Shown: one piece after another, positions 8,476 through 15,323 of the stretch
Numbering within the stretch: position 1 is the stretch's first letter
Layout of the letters: every line of letters starts with the position of its first letter
Source of the DNA: DATGLW01 sp035293965
Lineage (GTDB): Bacteria > Actinomycetota > Acidimicrobiia > Acidimicrobiales > RAAP-2
Assembly: GCA_035293965.1 (NCBI GenBank)
Contig: DATGLW010000045.1
Span: 1 to 46,249 of the forward strand
Direction of reading: 5' to 3'
Length of the DNA: 46,249 nt
The notes under the pieces: model-generated
Seen by the model: the letters and a program-made list of their open reading frames with translations, nothing else
Database searches by the model: none
Told to the model about the DNA's origin: nothing
Translations under genes and position numbers: made by a program

Positions 8476-10136
8476 CCGGCACCTCCACCGGTGGCCTGCC
8501 CGAGCTGCCCGGCCCAGCCCGGCTGCGCCGCCTGCGCCGCCGCAGCCGAGGCCACACCAGCCGGGGCCCTCGTGGGTCCTCGCGTGGCCGAGCCGGCTCT
8601 CGCGGCTGCCACGGCAGGGGTGCCATGCACGGCCACCGCCGGCTGGCGCGCGCGGGTGGCCAGCTCCACGTGGTCCACGAGCCGATTGACCGAAGGAGTG
8701 ATGCGGTCGAGGAGCGGCTTGGGGTAGATGCCGAGGAACACGATCAGGACTACCAAAGGGGCGACGGCGAGCCGCTCGGTCCACCGGAGGTCGGCCGTGG
8801 CCGCGTCGGCCGGGCGAGGCTCGTGGTGGAAGGACTGCTGGTAGGCCCACAGCATGTACAGGGCCGACAGCACCACGCCGACCGTGGCGACCACCGCCCA
8901 CCAGCGGTGGGTGAGGAAGGTGCCGGCCAGCACCAAGAACTCGCTCACGAAGCCGTTGAGGCCGGGCACGCCCATGTTGGCCAGCATGGCGACCATGAAC
9001 ACGCCGGCGAGCACGGGCGCCGCCGCCTGGATCCCCCGCAGGTCCGAGACCTGCCAGGTCTGCCGGCGCTCGTAGAGCCACCCGATGAGTAGGAAGAGCG
9101 CGGCGACGATCAGCCCGTGGTTCACCATCAGCAGCACGCCGCCTGCCAGGCCCTGGCTCGTGAAGGCGAACGTGCCGAGGGCGATGAAGCCGATCTGGGC
9201 CAGCGACGAGTAGGCCACGAGGCGCTTCAGGTCCCGCTGGGCGCAGGCGACGATGGCACCGTAGAGGATGCCGATCACGGCCAGGGTGAGCAGCAGGGGC
9301 GCCAGCGTGCTCGACGCACGGGGGAAGAGGTTGAGGTCGAAGCGGATGATGCCGTAGGTGCCGAGCTTGGCCATCACCGCGGCGATGACCACCGACCCAC
9401 CCGTGGGTGCCTCGGTGTAGGCGTCGGGGGACCAGGTGTGGAACGGGAAGAGGGGCGCCTTGACGGCGAAGGCAGCGGTGAAGGCCAGGAAGAGGAGGAT
9501 CTCGGTGCTCGACGACAGGTGCGTGTGGGTGAGCGCGCTGAGCGAGAAGGTGAGCACGCCGGTCTGGCGCTCATGGAGCAGCGCGACCACGACCACGCCC
9601 ACGAGCAGGAAGGCGGAGCCGAGGAACGTGTAGACGAAGAACTTCACCGCCGCGTACGCCCGGCGCCCGTACCCCCACCCGCCGATGAGGAAGTAGCCCG
9701 GCACCAGGGTCAGCTCGAAGAACAAGAAGAAGAGGATGAGGTCGAGGGCGACGAAGCTGCCGATGCAGCCGGCCTCGAGCAGGAGCATCCAGGCGATGAA
9801 CGAGGGGGCGTCGTGGCGGGCCCGGGCGCCGAGCAGCGCCACCGGGAAGAGCACGGCGGCCAGCAGGACCAGGAACAGCGAGATGCCGTCGACGCCCACG
9901 AACCAGTGGATCCCGAGCGAGGAGATCCAGGCGTGATCGGACACGAACTGGTAGCCGCTCACCGTCGAGAAGCGCACCGCCATCGCGATGGCCACCCCCA
10001 AGGTGGCGAGCGACGTGGCGACGCCCACCGTCTCGAAGACGGCTCGGCGCGCCCGGGTGAGCAGCGCGGTGGCGAGGGCCCCGCCGGCGGGCAGGAGCAC
10101 GAGCACGGTCAGGTAGGGGAACTCAGGACGGCTCAC
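8472..10136 (-). CDS. nuoM: NADH-quinone oxidoreductase subunit M
   Basis: Antiporter-like proton-pumping subunit of complex I, 554 aa. Key segments are FFLFFELTLVPGYFLIGGWG (conserved Glu helix) and AFAVKAPLFPFHTWSPDAYTEAPT (conserved Lys plus the HTWSPDA signature), then RDLKRLVAYSSLAQIG. The start is GTG 10136, overlapping the nuoL stop by 4 bp. The C-terminus extends about 70 residues past the last helix as an Ala/Pro/Gly-rich soluble tail with no recognisable domain, which is specific to this lineage as far as can be judged here. It ends in a GTGA overlap with nuoN. Confidence 0.95.
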   Translation of the reverse strand: MSRPEFPYLTVLVLLPAGGALATALLTRARRAVFETVGVATSLATLGVAIAMAVRFSTVSGYQFVSDHAWISSLGIHWFVGVDGISLFLVLLAAVLFPVALLGARARHDAPSFIAWMLLLEAGCIGSFVALDLILFFLFFELTLVPGYFLIGGWGYGRRAYAAVKFFVYTFLGSAFLLVGVVVVALLHERQTGVLTFSLSALTHTHLSSSTEILLFLAFTAAFAVKAPLFPFHTWSPDAYTEAPTGGSVVIAAVMAKLGTYGIIRFDLNLFPRASSTLAPLLLTLAVIGILYGAIVACAQRDLKRLVAYSSLAQIGFIALGTFAFTSQGLAGGVLLMVNHGLIVAALFLLIGWLYERRQTWQVSDLRGIQAAAPVLAGVFMVAMLANMGVPGLNGFVSEFLVLAGTFLTHRWWAVVATVGVVLSALYMLWAYQQSFHHEPRPADAATADLRWTERLAVAPLVVLIVFLGIYPKPLLDRITPSVNRLVDHVELATRARQPAVAVHGTPAVAAARAGSATRGPTRAPAGVASAAAAQAAQPGWAGQLGQATGGGAG

Positions 10137-12031
10137 GACCACCACGTCCTGCTCACGAAGAAGGCCACGATCCCCGCGAGGCCGAGCACGATGCCCAGGG
10201 CGTAGTTGCGCACGAACCCCGTCTGGACGCGCCGGGTCCGCGACGCCAGCGAGCGTGCGAGCTGCGCCGCGCCGTTCACCGCCCCGTCGATGACCCTGCC
10301 CTCGACCACGGTCGCCGCCACGCGCGCCACCACCTGCGACGGCCTGCCGATGGTGGCGTCGTAGGCGTCGTCCCAGTACCACACCCGGCGCAGGAAGGCG
10401 GGCTCGAGCTCGGGCCGCTCCGACCGGCGCCGCCACAGCTGCCAGGCGATGGCCAGGCCGACCACGGCCGCCGCGCCGTCGACGGTCTCGAGGACGACCT
10501 GGTTGAGGGTCGTGGCGTGGCTTTCGAACAGCGAGCCCCGGAAGACCGGCCCGAGCCAGTTGGCCAGGCTGTAGCGGTGCGCCCAGGGCAGGTTGAGGAT
10601 GCCGCCGACGGCGGCGAAGGCCGCCAGGAGCACGAGGGGTAGCCGCATCACCCATGGGGCCTCGTGCGGGCGGTGGTGGGCCGGGCGGTCGCCCACCGCG
10701 CGCTGCCAGCGGGCGTCGCCGTGGAAGGCGAGAACGAACAGCCGCGTCATGTAGTAGGCCGTGAGCACGGCCGTCAGGACGCCGAGCGCCCACAGGGGCT
10801 TGCTCTTGGCGAAGACGTTGCCGAGGATGTCGCCCTTCGACCAGAAGCCCGAGAAGGGGGGCACGCCGGCGATGGCGAGCCACGCGACCAGGAAGGTGCC
10901 GTAGGTCCACGGCAGGAAGGTGCGCAGCCGGCCCATGGCCTTGAGGTCTTGCTCGTCCTCGAGACCGTGGATGACCGAGCCGGCACCGAGGAACAAGAGG
11001 CCCTTGTAGAAGGCATGGGCCACCATGAGGAAGATGGCGGCGACGTACGCGCCGGTGCCGACGCCGAGCATCATGTAGCCGATCTGGGAGACGGTGGAGA
11101 AGGCGAGCACCTTTTTGATGTCGTCCTGGGAGGTGGCGATCGTGGCGGCCACGAAGGCAGTCGCGCCGCCGATTGCCGCCACCGTCCACATGGCGCCCGG
11201 CGACAGGGCGAGGACCTGGTTCATCCGGCACAGCAGGTAGACGCCGGCGGTCACCATGGTGGCGGCGTGGATGAGGGCCGACACCGGCGTGGGGCCCTCC
11301 ATGGCGTCGGGCAGCCAGTTGAACAGCGGGATCTGGGCGGACTTGCCCGTGGCGGCCAGGAAGAGCAGGAGCACGACGGCGGTGACCGCCCAGCCGGTGA
11401 GGGCGCCCCGATGGGCGAAGACGGTCAGGTAGTTGAGCGACCCGACCTTCTCGAACACGAGGAACATGGCCACGAGGAAGCCGGCGTCGCCGATCCGGTT
11501 GTAGACGAAGGCCTTCTTGCCCGCCGAGGCCGCCGCGTCGCGTCGGAACCAGTACGCGATGAGCCAGTAGGAGCACAGGCCCACGCCTTCCCAGCCGACG
11601 AAGGTGACGAGCAGGTTGTCCGCCAGCACCAGCGCCAGCATCATGAACACGAAGAGGTTCAAGTAGACGAAGAACTTCGGGTAGTCCGGGTCGTCCTTCA
11701 TGTAGCCGATCGAGTACAGGTGGATCAGCATGCTCACCCCGGTGACGAACATCGCCATCGTCATCGACAGGGGGTCCACGAGCAGCGCCACCTTCACCTG
11801 GAGCCCCGCCACGGGTATCCAGGTGAAGAAGGTCTGGGTGAACACCCGGTGCGAGCCCGGGGTCACGTGGGACAGGCCGGCCAGGGTCACGCAGGCCGCC
11901 ACGAAGGAGCCGGTGACGGCTGCTGTCCCGACCCATCCTGCCCAGGGGTCGCCGAGCCGGCGGCCGAAGGCGACGAGCACCACGAAGCCGGCGAGCGGCA
12001 GCAGCGGCATCAGGTAGGCAGCGTGGAGCAC
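10133..12031 (-). CDS. nuoL: NADH-quinone oxidoreductase subunit L
   Basis: Largest antiporter-like subunit of complex I, 632 aa, including the C-terminal lateral-helix region expected for NuoL. Diagnostic segments are the TFVGWEGVGLCSYWLIAYWF helix with the conserved Glu, then ATGKSAQIPLFNWLPDAMEG with the channel Lys, and ALIHAATMVTAGVYLLCRM, followed by the DDIKKVLAFSTVSQIG stretch. The start is GTG 12031, 7 nt beyond the nuoK stop; this is one of only two junctions in the operon without overlap. The C-terminal stretch (VQTGFVRNYALGIVLG) is the usual terminal membrane helix. Confidence 0.96.
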   Translation of the reverse strand: MLHAAYLMPLLPLAGFVVLVAFGRRLGDPWAGWVGTAAVTGSFVAACVTLAGLSHVTPGSHRVFTQTFFTWIPVAGLQVKVALLVDPLSMTMAMFVTGVSMLIHLYSIGYMKDDPDYPKFFVYLNLFVFMMLALVLADNLLVTFVGWEGVGLCSYWLIAYWFRRDAAASAGKKAFVYNRIGDAGFLVAMFLVFEKVGSLNYLTVFAHRGALTGWAVTAVVLLLFLAATGKSAQIPLFNWLPDAMEGPTPVSALIHAATMVTAGVYLLCRMNQVLALSPGAMWTVAAIGGATAFVAATIATSQDDIKKVLAFSTVSQIGYMMLGVGTGAYVAAIFLMVAHAFYKGLLFLGAGSVIHGLEDEQDLKAMGRLRTFLPWTYGTFLVAWLAIAGVPPFSGFWSKGDILGNVFAKSKPLWALGVLTAVLTAYYMTRLFVLAFHGDARWQRAVGDRPAHHRPHEAPWVMRLPLVLLAAFAAVGGILNLPWAHRYSLANWLGPVFRGSLFESHATTLNQVVLETVDGAAAVVGLAIAWQLWRRRSERPELEPAFLRRVWYWDDAYDATIGRPSQVVARVAATVVEGRVIDGAVNGAAQLARSLASRTRRVQTGFVRNYALGIVLGLAGIVAFFVSRTWWS

Positions 12032-12038
12032 GGTGCGG

Positions 12039-12344
12039 TCAGCCCTTCAGGATGTGCAGGTCGTCGGCGGTCGTGTCGGCGCGGCGGCGGAAGATGGCGA
12101 CCACGATGCCGAGGCCGACCACCACCTCGGCCGCGGCCACGACGAGCACGAAGAAGACGAGGGCCTGCCCGGCGATGTCGTGGAGCATGCGGGCGAAGGT
12201 CACGAACGTGAGGTTGGCTGCGTTGAGCATGAGCTCGATGCACATGAACATCACGAGCACGTTGCGCCGCACGAGCACCCCGATGGCGCCGATCGAGAAG
12301 AGCACGGCCGCGAGCCCCAGGTACCAGCCTCCGGCGATCGTCAT
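12039..12344 (-). CDS. nuoK: NADH-quinone oxidoreductase subunit K
   Basis: Small three-helix membrane subunit of complex I, 101 aa, the normal family length. It contains the two conserved buried glutamates of the proton path, in MFMCIELMLNAANL and in VVAAAEVVVGLGIVVAIFR. The ATG at 12344 overlaps the nuoJ stop (ATGA). A small hydrophilic tail follows helix three. Confidence 0.97.
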   Translation of the reverse strand: MTIAGGWYLGLAAVLFSIGAIGVLVRRNVLVMFMCIELMLNAANLTFVTFARMLHDIAGQALVFFVLVVAAAEVVVGLGIVVAIFRRRADTTADDLHILKG

Positions 12345-13132
12345 CCGGGCACCCCCTCGGGCCGGCGGACGGGCGGGCCTGACGCCTCCCCCCCGCTGCC
12401 GGCGGGTGCGCCCATGCCGGCCGGGCCGGGAACGGCTGCCCCTTCGGGAGCGGCTGCCCCTTCGAGAGGGGCGGCCTCTGCCCCGCCCGCCGGCCCGCCG
12501 TCAATGCGGCCGGCGGGCACGTCGTGGCGCTCGGGGGTGGACGCGGCATCTGGCTCGGCCGGCGAGGGCGGGCGGCGGGCCAGCACCACGGCACCCACCA
12601 CGGCGATGACGAGCAGGGCAGCGGTGGCCTCGAAGGCGAACAGGTAACGGGTGAAGAGCTGGGTGCCGAGCTGGGCAACCTCTGGCCTGCCCCGCGTGTC
12701 GATCGGCCCGGTCACCGTGCGCGCCCCGGTGACCCAGTGTGCGCTGGCGGCCATGGCCAGCACGCACCCCAGTGCCACGACCATGAGGACGAACGCGAGC
12801 GGCCGCTGCCCGCGCAGCGGCTCGGCCGCCAGGTTCTCGCGCCGGTCCACGCCGAGGAACATGATCACGAACAAGAAGAGGACCACGATCGCCCCGGCGT
12901 AGACGATCACCTGCACGGCGGCGATGAAGTTGGCGTTCTCCTCCACGAACAGCACCGCCACGCCGAAGAGCGTGGCGATCAAGGAGAGCGCGGCGTGCAC
13001 GGGGTTGCGCGAGGTCACCACCCCGACCGCCCCGGCCAGCACCAGCACGGCGCCGACCACGAAGGTGATCACGTCGGGCACCGTCGCCCGGGCGGCGGCG
13101 AGCGAGACGAGCGAGAGCACGAGCGACGTCAT
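12341..13132 (-). CDS. nuoJ: NADH-quinone oxidoreductase subunit J
   Basis: Membrane subunit of complex I, 263 aa, with five predicted helices. These include the conserved third helix region (FIAAVQVIVYAGAIVVLFLFVIMFLG) and the NPVHAALSLI motif in helix two. Beyond residue 200 it carries a long Pro/Ala/Gly-rich soluble tail that is not part of the conserved fold. The DNA for this tail contains an 18-bp tandem duplication (12433-12468), which encodes the repeated GAAAPEGAAVPG-like text. The ATG start at 13132 overlaps the nuoI stop. Confidence 0.95.
   Translation of the reverse strand: MTSLVLSLVSLAAARATVPDVITFVVGAVLVLAGAVGVVTSRNPVHAALSLIATLFGVAVLFVEENANFIAAVQVIVYAGAIVVLFLFVIMFLGVDRRENLAAEPLRGQRPLAFVLMVVALGCVLAMAASAHWVTGARTVTGPIDTRGRPEVAQLGTQLFTRYLFAFEATAALLVIAVVGAVVLARRPPSPAEPDAASTPERHDVPAGRIDGGPAGGAEAAPLEGAAAPEGAAVPGPAGMGAPAGSGGEASGPPVRRPEGVPG
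12433..12468. repeat. 18-bp tandem duplication inside nuoJ tail
   Basis: Two adjacent near-identical copies of cggctgccccttcgggag, in frame, encoding duplicated Pro/Ala/Glu residues in the non-conserved C-terminal tail of NuoJ. One of several 15-30 bp in-frame duplications in this window. Confidence 0.8.
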
Positions 13133-13983
13133 CGCGCCACGCCCTCCGCCTGCCGGCTGGCGTCACCACCAGGGCGCCCGGCCCGCCGGCGCTCGCGCAG
13201 TCGCTCCCGCGTCCGCTCGAGCTTCGTCCGGTTGCGGGCCATCGAGCGCTGTGCTCGCCAGAGCCGGCCGCGCATCCCGCGGTGCTCGAAGGGGATGTCG
13301 ACGTCGAGCAGGTGCGGCTCGAGCAGCTCGCGCAGCGGCCGGAGGCCAGTGGCCGCGTCGTCGCGGCGCCCCGACTGCCCTCCCTCGGGCGGCCGCGTGC
13401 CGTAGCCCAGCTCGGCCGACCACTGCACCTCGCCCTCGTAGGCGGCGCTGCCCGACGGCGACGTGGCCCGCATCCACCCCGACGTGTGCCGGTCGTCGCC
13501 GGGACGCCAGTCCTCCCAGGGCAGCTGCCGGGGCCGGCCCTCGTCGTCGACGAGCAGCTCCGCCTTGGTGTAGATGGCATCGGCCCGGTTGGTGAAAGAG
13601 AACTCGAAGAGCTTGGACTCGGTGATGGCCTCCGTCGGGCACGCCTCCACGCACAGGTCGCAGTGGATGCAACGCAGGTAGTTGATCTCGTAGACGTAGC
13701 CGTAGCGCTCGCCGGGCGACACCGGGTGGTCGGGTGGGTTGTCGAGCCCCCGCACGTAGATGCAGTCGGCCGGGCACACCCCTGCGCACAGCTCGCACCC
13801 GATGCACTTCTCCATGCCGTCCTCGTAGCGGTTGAGCACGTGACGGCCGTGGTTGCGGGGCTGCTTGGGCTTCTTCTCGTCCGGATACTGGTAGGTGACC
13901 CGCGGGCGGGTCAGGTGCTCGAGGGTGAGCTTGAAGCCGCCCAGGAAGCCGAGCGCCCGGCGGGCGCGCTCTCGCGCGCTCAC
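13129..13983 (-). CDS. nuoI: NADH-quinone oxidoreductase subunit I (two [4Fe-4S] clusters)
   Basis: Peripheral-arm ferredoxin-like subunit that relays electrons through clusters N6a and N6b. Two classical motifs are present: CIGCELCAGVCP (Cys60, 63, 66, 70) and CIHCDLCVEACP (Cys105, 108, 111, 115). The protein is 284 aa, about 100 longer than the usual core. The extra C-terminal part is charged and Arg-rich (residues about 180-284), with LEPHLLDVDIPFEHRG, RLWRAQRSMARN and RTRERLRERRR stretches, and has no recognisable domain. The start is GTG 13983, overlapping the nuoH stop (GTGA). The stop overlaps nuoJ. Confidence 0.95.
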   Translation of the reverse strand: MSARERARRALGFLGGFKLTLEHLTRPRVTYQYPDEKKPKQPRNHGRHVLNRYEDGMEKCIGCELCAGVCPADCIYVRGLDNPPDHPVSPGERYGYVYEINYLRCIHCDLCVEACPTEAITESKLFEFSFTNRADAIYTKAELLVDDEGRPRQLPWEDWRPGDDRHTSGWMRATSPSGSAAYEGEVQWSAELGYGTRPPEGGQSGRRDDAATGLRPLRELLEPHLLDVDIPFEHRGMRGRLWRAQRSMARNRTKLERTRERLRERRRAGRPGGDASRQAEGVAR

Positions 13984-15323
13984 CGTCCCGCTCCGCTGAC
14001 CTGTGCCCCGCTGGCGAGGCGGTCCTCGGCGGGGCGCCCCTCGGGCACCGGGCGTGGCGGCGCGCCGGAGGGCGGCGCGCCGGAGGGCCGGTGCGGTCCC
14101 CCGGCCCGGGCAGCCTCGCGCTCGGCCCCGACACGGAACGACTGGCGGAGCACCCCGAACGCAGCCACCACGCCCACCGCCACGAGCAGCCCCCACCAGT
14201 GCCACACGACCACCGCGGCCACGATCATGAGCCAGCCGAGGCTGAGGGGGATGAGCACCTTCCAGCCGAGGTCCATCAGCTGGTCGTAGCGCAGCCGCGG
14301 GAGGGCGGCCCGAAGCCAGACGTACACGAACAGGAAGCCGAAGGTCTTGACGAGGAACCACACGACGGGCATCCAGACGTCCGAGGTCGGGATGAAGCGC
14401 GGGACGGGCCCGTCGGGGCCGCCGAGGAACAGCGTCACGATCACCGCCGACATCGTGACGGTGTTCATGAACTCGGCCAGGAAGAACAGTGCGAAGCGGA
14501 TGGAGGAGTACTCGGTGGCGTAGCCGCCCACCAGCTCGGAGTCCGCCTCGGTCAGGTCGAAGGGGGGACGGGTCAGCTCGGCCGTGATCGCCACCAGGAA
14601 CAGGGCGAAGGGAACGACGCCGAGCCGGATGAGGTTCCAGTCCCAGATGCCCGTCGCCTGGGAGTGGACGATGGCCCGGGTCGACAGGGAGCCGGTGATG
14701 AGGACGACCATCACCACCGTCATCCCGAGGACCGCCTCGTAGGAGATCATCTGGGCCGAGGCGCGCACCGACCCGAGCAGGGGGTACTTGGACCCCGACG
14801 ACCAGCCCGCCAGCATCACCCCGTACACGGCGATCGACGACATGGCGAGCACGAAGAGGATCCCGACCGGCGGGTCGGCCACCTGCAGCTCGAAGGGGTG
14901 CCCGGCGATGGTCACCTCCCCGCCCACCGGCACGACCACGAAGATGAGGAAGGCGGGCAGCAGCGACAGGTAGGGCGCCAGCTTGAAGACGAACGCGTCT
15001 GCCCGCTCGGGCAGCAGGTCCTCCTTGAAGAAGAGCTTCGTGCCGTCGGCGAAGGTCTGGAGCAGGCCCCACGGCCCTGCCCGGTTCGGGCCGATCCGGC
15101 TCTGCATGTCGGAGATGACCTTGCGCTCGAACCAGATCATGAACAGCACCGACACGAGGAGCACCGCGAAGGCCACGAGGACCTTGACGACCACGACCAC
15201 CCACACGAACCACCCCACGCCCCTGGCGTAGAGGGGGTCCCCGCCCGTGTCGGCGAGGACCGGGTGCACCAGGGCCAGGATCGGGTGCACCAGGGCGGCG
15301 AGCGGGGCCACCAGAGCCGTCAT
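13980..15323 (-). CDS. nuoH: NADH-quinone oxidoreductase subunit H
   Basis: Membrane subunit that forms much of the quinone-binding chamber of complex I, 447 aa. Signature segments are MQSRIGPNRAGPWGLLQTFADG and FKED in the first loop, RPPFDLTEADSELVGGY in the acidic loop, and MNTVTMSAVIVTLFLGG. The N-terminus contains a duplicated ALVHPxL heptad arising from a 21-bp DNA repeat (15261-15296). The C-terminus has a Pro/Gly-rich tail of about 50 residues. The ATG at 15323 overlaps the nuoG stop by 4 bp. Confidence 0.96.
   Translation of the reverse strand: MTALVAPLAALVHPILALVHPVLADTGGDPLYARGVGWFVWVVVVVKVLVAFAVLLVSVLFMIWFERKVISDMQSRIGPNRAGPWGLLQTFADGTKLFFKEDLLPERADAFVFKLAPYLSLLPAFLIFVVVPVGGEVTIAGHPFELQVADPPVGILFVLAMSSIAVYGVMLAGWSSGSKYPLLGSVRASAQMISYEAVLGMTVVMVVLITGSLSTRAIVHSQATGIWDWNLIRLGVVPFALFLVAITAELTRPPFDLTEADSELVGGYATEYSSIRFALFFLAEFMNTVTMSAVIVTLFLGGPDGPVPRFIPTSDVWMPVVWFLVKTFGFLFVYVWLRAALPRLRYDQLMDLGWKVLIPLSLGWLMIVAAVVVWHWWGLLVAVGVVAAFGVLRQSFRVGAEREAARAGGPHRPSGAPPSGAPPRPVPEGRPAEDRLASGAQVSGAGR
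15261..15296. repeat. 21-bp-period duplication inside nuoH 5' end
   Basis: The 15-mer cgggtgcaccagggc recurs at 15261 and 15282 (21-bp period), in frame, generating ALVHPIL-ALVHPVL near the NuoH N-terminus. Confidence 0.8.

Noticed and set aside
6748..8727. 659-residue plus-strand frame opposite nuoN/nuoM
   Set aside because: Composition-driven His/Glu/Gly-rich text; the nuo genes on the other strand are unambiguous.
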